Part shown: positions 45,901-55,040 of the stretch, in pieces
Layout of the letters: the number at the start of each line of letters is the position of its first letter
Position numbering within the stretch: position 1 is the stretch's first letter
From: Hydractinia symbiolongicarpus
Taxonomy: Eukaryota > Cnidaria > Hydrozoa > Anthoathecata > Hydractiniidae
NCBI RefSeq assembly: GCF_029227915.1
Contig: NC_079883.1
Span: 20,210,001 to 20,274,000, forward strand
Direction of reading: 5' to 3'
DNA length: 64,000 nucleotides
Program-made: the position numbers and the translations under genes
Notes under the pieces: model-generated
Database searches by the model: none
What the model saw: the letters and a program-made list of their open reading frames with translations, nothing else
Told to the model about the DNA's origin: nothing

Positions 45901-48900
45901 ATGTGCCACTAGAAACAGGTGATGTATGTAATAATTTACCCCGAGGGGCAGACAGCAGTGGAATGATAATGCTCAAGAAAATGCTTAAGAAAAGGAAATT
46001 TTTTTTTCCTAAAAAAACAAACTTGTTTTTATAGAAGTATTTTTTCACTCTCTAACAAATCTTCTGTTTATATATACGTTTATTATTGCTGATTTATCAA
46101 CAGAGATTTGCACCAGAACCTGATTATATAATTTTCGCTTATTCGATTTGTGGGTGGCTTAGTTTAACTAACAGTATCAATATTGCATTAAAAATAGTCA
46201 GAGGAAGCCAGTTAACTGCAGGTATGCTCAATAGAAATTTTAAAGAAACGGTACATTCATTTGTGGCTAGTAATAATGCATACGTTTTATAAACACTATC
46301 AAAGGAACTCCTGCATATTGGAAGAAATTTCTATTTGAAGTGTTTGCTATGGTGAAACAACTTGGTTTGTCAACATTTTTCCTCACTTTATCATGTGCTG
46401 ATTTAAGATGGAATGAGCTGATTTCTGTCATAGCCAAGTTAAATGGTCTTGATATGTCCGATGAAGACAAAATGGATTATTTTGAACGATGTAAATTATT
46501 GAATAGTAATCCAGTTTTGTTGGCTAGACACTTTCAATACAGAGTAGGTTTTCTTCGAAGAAATTGTAGTTGACGGTCCCCTAGGTAAAGTTAAATACCA
46601 TGCTATTCGAGTCGGGTTCCAGTTTAGAGGTAGCCACCATGTCCATTCATTCTTATGGGTTATTATTGCTTTCTAGATGAAGAAAGGAGGCTAGAGATGA
46701 ATATATGTCTTACATTGATGCCATAATGAAAGTCCACCTGCCAAACAGAAATGATGAACCAGAATTGTATAATCTAGTGAAGTCATAACAAATACATTCT
46801 CATTCCAGATCATGTTGCTAATATAAAAATGTAGAGTGCCGCTACAATTTTGGACTTTTTTTTGTGATCGAACCATTCTTGCGGAGCCTTTATGTGATGA
46901 TATATCAGAAGAAAAAAAGTCTATTTTGTTACAAAAGCGTCACAATACTCTGAGTAGGGTGAAAGATTATATTGATCAGAATCTAGATCCAAGAAAAGTG
47001 AATTTTTTAGATCCATATAAGGAAAATTATGTAGAAATTAAAACCATACAGGAAATACTTGAACATATTGGTGTGACCAAAAGTGATTATTTTGAGGCAT
47101 TGTCAATATCAACTGATATTGATGTTCAATTTCACTTCAGACGTCCACCAAACTCGTGTTTCGTGAATGACTATTTTGTTGAAAGCTTAATGGCTTGGCA
47201 AGCAAATATGGACATCCAACCAGTCATGTGTGTTCAAGCGCAAATATTGTGCTGGATTTCCACGACTCGTAAGGGACAAGAATTCAAGAGCCCTAAAAAT
47301 GAGCTTAGATAGGTGATTCTCTCTCATCATAGCTGGGAATTTTTCTCCAGAATATTATTAACAGCATTTTTACAGTATGCATGTCGTACTTTTCGAGAAG
47401 CGTTATAGCCTAGTTAACTAAGCTTTCTTTGAGAGCGAAAGAAAAAAATTCATCAAAAAAGGGGTTTCTCTCAAACGAAAGCTAACCCCTTAATTCAAAT
47501 CAACCAATGATTACAAACTCTCAAAACAAACCTCCTTTTCGGTATTTCCCTGATATTTTTCATGTGAGAGAGAACAATAGCGAATAACCAATCAATGCGC
47601 GCGGCCAATATTTGGCCGCAGAGATATCGTTTGCGACCAAGCGTTACCCTTCACACCTCTTCTTTCCCGATTTTTCATTTTTCATATTGCTGACTGGTGG
47701 AAATGACAAAAAATGGTTCTCCTGGCTGAAAGCGTTAGGAATACCGATCGTAAAAGATGTAGTTTCCCATATATAGAAACCTTCTATCTTACTTTGACTG
47801 AATGGTTTCCATGTGCGTCATAGTCCAATGACCATACAGCAATTAGATTAATTGAATGTATAAAGTCTATCTATATATTTAGATGAAAGTAAAGTTACTT
47901 ATAATTCTTTGAGTGGAAAAATGAGTCGACACGGGTCAAAAAGAACCTCTGGTCCAGCAACTATCTTGTGATGATGTAACAGTTCATGTGAATCTGAAAT
48001 TTTTCATTTGATAATAACTGCCGCTAGAGTAGATTTTACAGGAAGGGGCATTGAAATACCGCATGTTATTCAGTTATTTGGTTAGGCGGCAAGCAGCAAA
48101 ATGTCATATTTTATCTATACTTTTTCTATCAACAGGTAACCATGGCAACCAATCAATAAGTTTTTGACTTAATTTTCTCGTACTGTCACATACTATGATA
48201 TCCTCATCAAGTATCTTCAGAAAAGACAGTTCTCTTCGATATAGTTTTTTTCTAGGGGAACCGCCTTAAAGCTCAGATGACGAAAAGTGGGTAAACGCAC
48301 AAAAGAGTGTAACGTCAATCACAATGCCACACCGTGCTGATTGTTCAAACCTTACACGTACCCGATATAAAACTCATGCCGGCATTAATTTTTTTGGTTC
48401 ACATGTAACATTCATGCCGGTTTGAAATAATTTTTATTAGATGCTGGCATGAAATGAAATTTTTTCTCAAATACATACTGGACATTGCATTGGCAAAAGA
48501 ACTTTTTCTTCAATTAAAGAACATGTAACTTTTGATTTCTGCATCATTCGGCTTCTGTATGCAGTACTTGTGCATATTATAAGTTGATTTCATACCAGTG
48601 CAAAACACATTTTAGGTTTACACGGTACAATCATGGTCAAAAATAAAATTTCCTTTCGGTCTTAGGATAGGCATGAAATAAGACCGGCATGAATTTCATT
48701 TTGGCTGTAGGCATTTCTAACACCGATATGAACTTATGCCGGCCCTAAGCAGGAAAAGAAGAATAAGAATACTAATAATTTTGGACACCTAACAAAATGG
48801 CTATTTTTATAGCCATAAATTTAAAAAAGCATTATAAAGGCTATTTCATAATTTCTCGCAAATTCTATAAGATTTGCAAACAATGTGAAAATTTTTTTAA

Positions 48901-51900
48901 AAAATAACAAGCAAAAAGTATATAAAAAACAAATCGAGAGAAATTCCCACAAAGTTACAAAATTGCAAATTTTTCAAATCTCCATTCGGCTTTTTTAAAA
49001 AAATTTCTAACTTAATATTTTGCAAAAATTGTTTTCTACATTGAATATTTGATACTCCTGCCAGGATTTGAACCTGGATCTCCTATGAAATTTCTTTTTT
49101 CCGTTTTTTGTTTCTTCTTTTTGGCTAAACTATGTGCTGTAAAATAATGATCGTAAAACTTACTGAATGTAGATAGTTGTATGTTACCTCGTATTGTTAC
49201 CTCGTGATAGCAAAAACAATCTGCTAACATTTTTTTCCATTTTGCGAATAATTTGCCATGAAACTTCAAAAATTAATTGTGTCACCGGGCTGATAGCTTA
49301 CTACAAACCGTGTCGTACAACAGTATAGGGGTAATACCCTTTAAAAAATAGAACTTTATTACATCTTTGATTTAAGTAAAAACACAGTGACAGTGTAGCT
49401 AGCTACCTAACTGCATTTCGCATAAGAAAGATTACCCTATTACAGGAAATCAACCAATCACTTTATTAACAACTCAGAAATTTTTATTTGGTTACTTTCA
49501 CTTTTTGGCCAGGTGTAGCTAACAGCAGCCACAACAACCTTGGTACAGCTGAGGAAAAATCAGGAATTCGAAAAAAAAAGCTGCGGCGCAAATCTTTTGA
49601 ACAGAATACGGCTATTATTAGAGACTAGTCGGTGACCCGTTGATAAATCCACGGGTCCGCCCTTCCTTTATATACCGCATTTCGTGTGTCTCGCTACTTG
49701 AGGTACCATTTTGCGCAGAGAAAGCTATTACTATAGAGAAAAGAGACTTGTTAAAAACCTTCGGCAATGTCTATTTTACCGGTTTTAAAGTGATTTTGTA
49801 TATATTTTTTTCACAGAATTCACAATTAACCTGTGTAACTGATTTGCCCCTAAAATTTGAAGTCAGATCACAACAGGTACTGATTGTTTTTTTGTTAGCG
49901 TATTTTAAGTTTTGAACCTGTAAATTCATATACAAAGTAATGGCATCTTGTTATTTATCTTCAATTTTCAAGGAAGCCTCGATATCCCTGATCTATGAAC
50001 AGTTTGTTAAGGTACGCTTCTTTTTTTAATGTTTTAAATGTTATATTTATTAAAAAGGCTTTGACATATCTCGATGTTTTTGTAGACCGTCCGTATTTTC
50101 CAGAACTTTTGGAATACAATGGATGAAATTGACCAAAACTGTTGGGTTTTGGAACCAGAGATTATCACCTACAGTTGCGCAAATCGTCGTATTGCTTTAG
50201 GTTGTACACCATTTATCGATTTATTTAGCTGTTAGTGATGACCGTATTATTTTGTATAAATTGTGAAATGAAGATTCTGATTAACTAGAGTGTTTAAATA
50301 AACTACATGTCGTTTCAACAGTTTGTGATTTTAAAAAGTGATGTCCTATAACAACTTTGAAGCTCTAGTTCTAACAAAAATTTAGATAAATAACGTTTTA
50401 GTCAAGTAACATCTTTAAAAGGAAACATGAAAGACACTCCCTGACACGCTTGTTTCAATCCCACATGATATAAATGGCTTTTCGTCATAGGAAGGAAAAA
50501 TAATGTGATAGGTCAGGAAATTTGACATCCGAATTAGTATTATTACAAACAAATTTGCTTTTCTTGAGACAGTAAAAGATTAAACTTTATTTGACATACG
50601 TGTTGTTAATAGGACAAAATGCGTCTGTTGAAATCCGTGTCAACCCAACTCAACCGAATACCATTCCAGAATATCGTTTACTTGGACCTGAACATAGTAA
50701 GTTATATTCTTATGTATGTATAATGTGATCTATCAAAAACTCGCACTCTAAATGATTCTATTTGGAAGTTCGACCTTTGCTAAAAACAAAGAAAATGGTG
50801 TGATCCATGATTTTTAAATATCTGACTAAACTTATAAACTTATAATAAAAGAAAAAGTTGACCCGGCTTGGAAAATCACGTTCTGCGAAATTAAAATTTT
50901 TTGCATGAGAAAACGTTTGCAGTTGATAGAAATGAAGATATTTTCCATTATTTGTTTGTCGTTTGTCATTATTTGTTATTCTAATAACTTCATTAACGTT
51001 TCATGTTATTAAAAGGTCACACCAGTCGAGATTACGTTTTTCATGTAGTTCTGAATAGTTTTTTATAGATTGTGAAGTTGGTTGATCAAGTAATGAAAGT
51101 TATTGAAAGAGTGATTGATAAGTTACTTAGAGAAAGAATTGATATTTGGTTTTGTTCCAAGGCGTGGCACTACAGATGCAATATTTTTACTCAGACAGCT
51201 TCAGCAAAAATGTATTTAGGAAAGAGAAAGAATCTCTATTTTGCCTTTGTAGATTTAGAGAAAGCTTTTGATAGAGTGCCACGTAAAGTTATTTGGTGGG
51301 CTATGAGAAAATTAGGTGTGGATGAGTGGCTAGGTACAATGGTACAGTCTATGTACAGCAATGCTAGAAGTCGTGTCAGGATTAACGATTCACTTAGTGA
51401 TGAATTTAGTGTAAATGTTGGTGTACATCAGGGTTCTGTACTTAGTTCTTTGTTGTTTGTTCTAGTCTTCGAAGCGCTGTCGATGGAGTTCAGAACAGGT
51501 TGTCCATGGGAATTATTTTATGCAGTCGATGGAAGAATTAGTTGAAAAGTTTGAGAAGTGGAAGAAAGGACTAGAAGAGAAAGGGCTAAGGGTGAACACA
51601 GCAAAGTCTAAAGTCATGATTGGTGATGGTGATGATTGATGGTGATGATTGATGATGATGATTGATGATGATTGATGATGATTGATGATTGATGATGATT
51701 GATGATGATTGATGATTGATGATGATTGATGATGATTGATGATGATTGATGATGATGATGATGATGATTGATGATGATTGATGATGATTGATGATGATTG
51801 ATGATGATTGATGATTGGTGATGATTGTTGATGATTGATGATTTATGATTGATGATGATTGTTGATGATTGTTGATGATTGATGATTTATGATTGATGAT

Positions 51901-53603
51901 GATTGATGATTGATGATGATTGATGATGATTGATGATGATGATGGTCTTAATTCTCATAGACTGTTTCTAATTGGAACATATTGCGGGAATAATCTTTTG
52001 CAAATTTTACAAAAACAGCAAAAGTTTTTTACGTACACTTCCGCACCGTAAATTAAACCTTTCCGTGTGGTAAAGAAAAAGACCCCTACGGCTTGATGAT
52101 TTCCGCCATTAGCAATACAACTAGGCAACCCGGGGTTTCTAATATCCTTAAAGGTCCGCAAGTTATCCCAGGTGGACTTTGAAGATAGCTAACCTTTTTC
52201 AAATTACATACAATACATCTGAATAAAATTACAAACTCTACATGCAGTTATACATTTACATATACCATGACGCTAAAAAGTAGCAACTGAATGTCCTTCA
52301 AATTGATCTTGAAAATCTTAAAATGCCATGTTACAAATCTTGTTGCAAAATTAAAGATTCATTTAATAACTTTTTAACAAATACAATGAACCAAACCGTT
52401 TAAATACTTTATTCGTTCAACAATGAAAATATTAAAACTGAATATTTCTGTTTTTAAGCATTCGTTAATTTCTCCCTTGCTCGTTGATGGTGGTCTGAAA
52501 AAGAAAGAATATTTAAAAATGAGGTCTTCTGATTTGATATGTGTTCAACACAACTGCATACATTAGTAAATTATTGAAATTATATGCCGTATTAGCGATA
52601 TCAGAGTAACACGTCATGTAGTTAATCGGTATAAAATGAAGTAAAGTTACAATATAGGAATATTAACAAGCTGTTAAAAAAAGGAAAAGTGGAACATACT
52701 GATGAAGGAACAGCATAAATCAAATGTTGTTGACGTTTCTGGATGCCACAAAAGTTTCATCCAATCTGCCAGTTTCAGCAAACCTGACGGTAAAGCATCT
52801 AATTTAGCATGGTTAAATCTACGTAGATACTTTAGCTGATCCAAACACTAAACAAATAACCAATTGGGAAGTGTATGTGCTGATAAGAACAAAAACCTCA
52901 ATATCTCGGGTTCATGGGGTGTGATACCTGGATCAGGTGATTTGGTGCCTGCATCAAGGGATTCCTGGTTTGTGGGTTGAGCCTAACTGTTACTCTGTAT
53001 TGTTACGACAACCAATAAAGTAAACTAAAATTCTAATAATGCCCAATTCATGACTTAAATTCAGTCGGCAAACCATTGGTTAGCTACGAAAATATAAACC
53101 TTTGCAATTCTCAGATCTAGTAGACAGGTAGCTTAACATAATAGACAGGTAGCTAGCTAACATAATAAACAGTAAGTTTTACCTAACTTTCAGTGATCAA
53201 ATCAAACTACGTTATTTTTAGTACCAAGTGTTTAGTGCTTTAGCTGAGTGTCTTGACGAAACGTTGTGAGCCAGCTGCTTTGTTTTCAGCCACCACAACA
53301 CTACATGAATTGTCTTGACTCCCAGTGCTTTTAAGATGACTGAGTTTATAAATTAAACAGAATTTAAACAAAATTTAAAAATCCCTTGAAAGTTTGCTTT
53401 ATATAAAATTATCAGTTTTTGAGGTGAGGAAATTTCATTCACTAACTTTGATAATGGGATATTTACTGAAAAAAAGAGAATGTAAAGTTTGAATAACATC
53501 TGTCTATCAGTTTCTTTTTCTTTTACTTGTGGTTATGTTTTCACATTTGTTTTTAGTTATCAAGCCGTTTAAAGATCGACTGAACGATGTTTCTTTATGG
53601 CAA
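36855..53603 (+). CDS. FANCL: FANCL, Fanconi anaemia E3 ubiquitin ligase (partial, nine exons)
   Basis: FANCL is the RING-type E3 of the Fanconi anaemia core complex in the nucleus; with UBE2T it monoubiquitinates FANCD2 and FANCI during interstrand crosslink repair. Nine exons bounded by AG/GT sites at 36855-36911, 41253-41350, 42775-42822, 43283-43331, 49817-49876, 49973-50011, 50086-50200, 50613-50696 and 53557-53603 join in frame: 597 nt, 199 codons, no stop. They match the family in order: end of the ELF domain (RLQQCVSVQGFLYDLHNVV), the MDKIGWHR and LLYVDGNFHTIKL blocks of the first RWD lobe, then FWNTMDEIDQNCWVLEPEII, RRIALGQNASVEIRVNPTQP and IPEYRLLGPEHIIKPF of the second. Family length is about 375 aa, so roughly the first 70-80 residues and the C-terminal RING are missing. 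Introns range from 74 bp to 6.5 kb and hold transposons. The gene looks intact. Confidence 0.9.
37035..37097. repeat. Tiny 63-bp inverted-end structure in a FANCL intron
   Basis: GTTAGGGAATTGC at the left and GCAATCCCTAAC at the right form 12-13 bp imperfect inverted ends around about 38 bp. Possibly a very short MITE relic. Confidence 0.4.
37098..39150. other. FANCL intron, AT-rich, no other feature
   Basis: Contains a CTACTACTACTACTA tract near 38345-38380 and TTATTATTA tracts near 38800-38845. No exon or transposon recognised. Confidence 0.45.
39155..40700 (+). repeat. Hairpin-headed dispersed repeat region with diverged ~70-130 bp subrepeats
   Basis: Two hairpin starts, ACTAGTCGTTAGCCCGTGG with CCACGGG (39153-39184) and GACTAGCCGGGAAACCCGGC with GCCGGGTT (39280-39315), precede a series of diverged units related to GGGCTGAGCGCTTAGTACAG followed by TTAAACCGTGTTGTACAGC (about 39340, 39630, 39710, 39780, 39860). 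Relatives occur at 49280 and 49625. The stretch 40140-40445 is copy B of the 5.0-5.3 kb repeat. The right edge has CAGAATACGGCTATTATTA (about 40682), also at 49604. Confidence 0.7.
40140..40445 (+). repeat. Dispersed repeat copy B (partner of 5020-5345)
   Basis: Matches copy A from GATAGCCAC/ATAGCCAC through the CTAGCTAG tract to GTGGCTAAAAAACGTGACAA and ATTTATCCTAACAT. The encoded start AKKRDNIFILTLKT parallels ARKRDNIFILTCKT of copy A. Confidence 0.75.
41253..41350 (+). CDS. FANCL: FANCL exon b
   Basis: TAATTTTTAG acceptor and CACAG|GTACGC donor, phase 0 in and 2 out. SSIYNNFVKEMDKIGWHR corresponds to the family's SSLIEE-GWDKL region at the start of the URD. Confidence 0.85.
41700..42370 (-). 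pseudogene. Tigger/pogo-type (TIGD-like) DDE transposase pseudogene
   Basis: On the minus strand ISGESQSVTP (about 42330) is followed by NAYEFGLFD, which carries Glu where active Tigger transposases usually have the Asp/Glu of NADETGLF. KSEKCFGEKLRNICITGLAA and NGKTKNRRCFKNIKF match the DDE domain. A deletion then removes the middle of the catalytic core, and LGLAWDAMTVKKVVNGLSKI resembles the C-terminal region. Several stops are present. It lies antisense in a FANCL intron. Confidence 0.75.
42775..42822 (+). CDS. FANCL: FANCL exon c
   Basis: TTGTATTGTAG acceptor, GCAAG|GTAACG donor, 48 nt, phase 2 in and 2 out. Encodes LLYVDGNFHTIKLSA, matching the LVYAD--F-TIKL block of FANCL. Confidence 0.88.
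43283..43331 (+). CDS. FANCL: FANCL exon d
   Basis: GTGTTTAG acceptor, AACAG|GTTTGT donor, 49 nt, phase 2 in and 0 out. DDKERQHVITINVNEQ fits the ED-SGREHLITLKL block. Confidence 0.85.
43747..44085. mobile_element. 339-bp MITE with TA duplication
   Basis: Ends AAGGGGCTACGGAACGG and (reverse complement) AAGGGGCTACGAACCGG, each flanked by TA (43745-43746 and 44086-44087). A TA duplication is usual for Tc1/mariner and pogo relatives. It contains only a spurious open frame. Confidence 0.75.
44119..44232 (+). CDS. Short ORF (37 aa), unrecognised
   Basis: Thirty-four bp after the MITE, a TTTTTTTTGTAG acceptor-like site is followed by GCATGG and an open frame MDVSQCAVVKSFNNKRKLDK ending at 44232. 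It could be a start exon of an unknown element inside the FANCL intron. No family recognised. Confidence 0.25.
   Translation: MDVSQCAVVKSFNNKRKLDKLLNSECDVHSEKKEQTA
44318..44500 (-). pseudogene. Non-LTR retrotransposon RT fragment cut by a TTAA element
   Basis: The minus frame has HAQIIKSLTSHGVTGIEKEI, FVDYLFGRNQ and SVTCGVPQGSISGPLLF, the QG motif region of CR1/jockey-like RTs. The upstream part of the RT ends exactly at the TTAA where the 44504 element begins, and no RT is recognised on its other side. Confidence 0.75.
44504..45120 (+). mobile_element. Truncated copy of the TTAA element (family of 15600-16728)
   Basis: Starts at TTAA|GGCGTGAGTATACAAAAAAG and follows the 15.6-kb copy closely for about 600 bp. 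It then diverges near ACGACTATTACTCCGG, without the right terminus. It contains a perfect 34-bp tandem duplication (44937-45004) of CCTCTCCACGCTAGAAGTGC plus following bases that is single in the other copy. Confidence 0.8.
45160..47312 (+). pseudogene. Helitron-type Rep protein, N-terminal and HUH region, decayed
   Basis: 45455-45900 has LYYIYVVCNRSLYQ, YICNTCDKRLKKKSIPCQAV and CNKLHVCEMPEELKKLEK, the Cys-rich N-terminal region of animal Helitron proteins, then GAICNVPLETGDVCNNLPRG. 46320-46573 has VKQLGLSTFFLTLSCADLRW and LNSNPVLLARHFQYRV (Helitron-like N domain). About 46580-46665 has FQFRGSHHVHSFLWV, keeping the HUH His-x-His pair. 46836-47312 has the following block (ALSISTDIDVQFHFRRPPNS, AWQANMDIQPV). 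The catalytic-Tyr segment is garbled after AWQANMD. No helicase follows. It lies sense in a FANCL intron. Confidence 0.8.
47320..48370. other. FANCL intron segment, nothing supported
   Basis: No gene or clear repeat was resolved. Confidence 0.4.
48370..48750. repeat. Cluster of GCCGGCATGAA motifs in both orientations
   Basis: CATGCCGGCATTAA (48375), TTCATGCCGGTTTGAA (48411), ATGCTGGCATGAAATG (48440), AGACCGGCATGAATTT (48680) and ACTTATGCCGGCCCTAAG (48733). The outer motifs are in inverted relation, so this may be a degenerate TIR element of about 380 bp. Confidence 0.5.
49055..49090 (-). repeat. tRNA-like 3' half (T-arm and acceptor remnant)
   Basis: Reverse complement reads GAGATCCAGGTTCAAATCCT then GGCAGGAGTATC: a perfect 5-bp T stem (CCAGG/CCTGG) around TTCAAAT, as in tRNAs and SINE heads. 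No convincing D or anticodon arm is upstream, so it is probably a SINE fragment or tRNA pseudogene. Confidence 0.5.
49280..49700 (+). repeat. Further copy of the hairpin-headed repeat family
   Basis: Contains the subrepeat GGGCTGATAGCTTACTACAA (49290), GTAGCTAGCTACCTAACTGC (49395), CAGAATACGGCTATTATTAG (49604) and the hairpin start GACTAGTCGGTGACCCGTTG with ATCCACGGGT (49623-49655). The matching blocks lie between 39.15 and 40.7 kb. Confidence 0.65.
49817..49876 (+). CDS. FANCL: FANCL exon e
   Basis: TTTTTTTCACAG acceptor, CAACAG|GTACTG donor, 60 nt, phase 0. CVTDLPLKFEVRSQQ aligns with the D-P-PF--SW--Q stretch. Confidence 0.8.
49973..50011 (+). CDS. FANCL: FANCL exon f (39-bp microexon)
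   Basis: CAATTTTCAAG acceptor, TTAAG|GTACGC donor, 13 codons, phase 0. EASISLIYEQFVK matches SSLISIYSQF. Confidence 0.85.
50086..50200 (+). CDS. FANCL: FANCL exon g
   Basis: TTTTTGTAG acceptor, GCTTTAG|GTTGTA donor, 115 nt, phase 0 in and 1 out. Carries the most conserved block, FWNTMDEIDQNCWVLEPE, followed by RRIAL. Confidence 0.93.
50613..50696 (+). CDS. FANCL: FANCL exon h
   Basis: TTGTTAATAG acceptor, AACATA|GTAAGT donor, 84 nt, phase 1 in and 1 out. NASVEIRVNPTQPNTIPEYR corresponds to the family's NNVSI-IEVDPRHP---PE block. Confidence 0.92.
50697..51071. other. FANCL intron, nothing supported
   Basis: No feature recognised before the RTE fragment begins. Confidence 0.4.
51072..51620 (+). 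pseudogene. RTE-like LINE reverse transcriptase fragment lacking YADD
   Basis: Same family as 23.8-26.9 kb: KLVDQVMKVIERVIDKLLRE, NLYFAFVDLEKAFDRVPRKV, WWAMRKLGVDEWLGTMVQSM, VNVGVHQGSVLSSLLF. At 51526/51527 a 23-bp deletion relative to the other copy removes the catalytic DD of YADD, and the frame shifts. The coding match ends at GTCATGATT, directly followed by the TGATGATT repeat. It lies sense in a FANCL intron. Confidence 0.85.
51617..51945. repeat. Compound TGATGATTGATGATGAT microsatellite, ~330 bp
   Basis: Uninterrupted mixture of TGATGATTGA and TGATGAT units with a few TTGTTGATGATT variants. It starts exactly where the RTE RT fragment stops matching. Confidence 0.93.
51946..52453. other. 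FANCL intron, nothing supported
   Basis: The open frame at 51955-52161 (minus) has no recognisable domain. Confidence 0.35.
52454..52847 (-). CDS. 3' end of a leucine-rich-repeat gene, two exons, antisense within FANCL
   Basis: On the minus strand, exon 52847-52700 follows a TTATTTGTTTAG acceptor and encodes CLDQLKYLRRFNHAKLDALP and SGLLKLADWMKLLWHPETST. It then meets an ATCA|GTATGT donor (phase 1). Exon 52494-52454 follows CTTTTTCAG, restores the frame and ends NHHQRAREKLTNA-stop. L--LKYL--FN---L-ALPSGLLKL fits the consensus LxxLxxLxxxNxLxxLPxxLxxL. Both sites and the phase agree. Upstream exons were not found. It may be a host gene overlapping FANCL or a processed relic; the latter is less likely because the intron is retained. 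Confidence 0.5.
52848..53556. other. FANCL intron, nothing firmly supported
   Basis: A protein-like minus frame near 53340-53240 (SHLKSTGSQDNSCSVVVAEN) has no splice support. Confidence 0.3.
53557..53603 (+). CDS. FANCL: FANCL exon i
   Basis: TTGTTTTTAG acceptor; 47 nt; completes the split codon from the previous exon and reads IIKPFKDRLNDVSLWQ, matching VVKPLG--LS-NIHLW. The donor (CAA|GTTCAT) is weak, so the exact 3' edge is uncertain. The following RING exons were not found up to 64000. Confidence 0.8.
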
Positions 53604-54460
53604 GTTCATATTTCTTTTAGAACTTTATGCGTCTGCTCACCCCTTGATTAAAGATTTTACATTGCGCCTAGCGTGGGAAACTGAGCATATATTTTAAAGA
53701 AGTGGCAAACAAGAAATTATTTAGTTTAATTTATCGATATGTGGGAACTTTTACCTTTTCCTTTTTTTCGAGGTGATTTTAAAATGCGAATAATGTTGTT
53801 TCTAACATAGATGGTCAAGAGTAATACAACTAAAAGTTTGATCAGGAAAACTAAATACAAGAAGTGATGCAGAATCAAGGAATAATACTTTAACAAGACA
53901 TGAGATTTATATTGAAATAAAATATTAAAATAAATAACTAATGCAGAATAACTTGAAAACTAGATAATACGAAAATAACTATAGATTGTAACAATGAATT
54001 GGACTCGAAATAAATTGCAAAATCTAATACGTATTACGCCACATATAAAGTATAGATATAAATTGATACGAATTTGGATAGAAATATTAAGCATAAAAAA
54101 AATTTAAAAATAAGGAAATGAATTACGTTTCAAGCATGGGGAGCAAAACGTTACCACCGAATTTATAAAATGTCGTGGCTTAATGCATCACCTATAAAAG
54201 AACAAAATTTAGAGATGCTGTGTGTCTTCGTTTCAATGAGGGACTGAAGAATTTACCTTTTAAAGTATGTGCGTGGTGATAAATTCAATGAATGCCATGC
54301 TATGTCGTGCAATTACTTACATTTTCTCTTTCTGTTATTGTTAATACGATTATTAACAATTTGTTATCATTTTTGTTACTTCTATTTTCAAAAGTTTTTT
54401 ATAAATTACCCAGTGCCCTAAGAAGCACTAAATTCAAACAAGTGCCCTGGCCAATGGAAT
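53604..54460. other. Downstream of FANCL exon i, nothing supported
   Basis: I searched for the RING exons of FANCL here and did not find Cys-rich coding sequence. Confidence 0.4.
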
Positions 54461-54734
54461 AAATTTTTAAAATTAAATTTTGCGAATTTTTGATCTTTTC
54501 GCGAAATGCTTTAAATGTCACTCTCGCTATTCGCGAAAATATGTTCTCGCGAATTTTTTTCAATTCCTTCATTCGCTCTTTTTGATATGAAAGGTAATGA
54601 AAAGGCAAAAATTCCTGGAAAGGAGGGTGCAAAGCATTTTTAGCAAAAGTTGGGGATAAGAAGTCGTGGTGTTTGCGTAAATTCGCTGATTTTTGACCCT
54701 ACAAGCACTTTGTACGGTGGCCCACAAGTGTCAC

Positions 54735-54850
54735 GGGAAATTAAAATTTTTCCACGGCAAATTAAAGATTTCACGGCAAATTAAAGACTTCGCGGCAAAT
54801 TAAACTTTTGCCATGGCAAATTAAAAACTCTGCGGCAAATTAAGCTTTGG
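54735..54850 (+). repeat. Tandem CGGCAAATTAAA repeat, ~20-bp unit
   Basis: Five or six imperfect units containing CACGGCAAATTAAAGATTT or CGCGGCAAATTAAACTTTTG. Confidence 0.85.
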
Positions 54851-55009
54851 CCACAACAAAATAATCTATAAATTTAATTTATTTCTTAATAATAAAATGG
54901 CGCGTTATAGTTTAAGATCACAAAATGGTAGATTTGGTGATATAAAAACGTGTTAACATAAACATAGGGTAATTTAATTCCTACTTTCAGTACACCTCTT
55001 GATGTTAAT

Positions 55010-55040
55010 ATGTCTACAAACGAATCATCCTCCTCTGAAG
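55010..55040 (+). CDS. Possible 5' exon of the downstream integrase-like gene
   Basis: CCTACTTTCAG acceptor at 54990, then ATG and MSTNESSSSE up to a GAAG|GTAAGG donor. It could supply the start of the transposase at 55845. This is inference from position only. Confidence 0.3.

Noticed and set aside
49640-49915. 91-codon plus-strand frame as a single gene
   Set aside because: Only the part at 49817-49876 is supported, as a FANCL exon; the rest is repeat and intron.
53240-53345. Minus-strand exon with SHLKSTGSQDNSCSVVVAEN
   Set aside because: Protein-like, but no acceptor or donor links it to the LRR exons at 52.5-52.8 kb.
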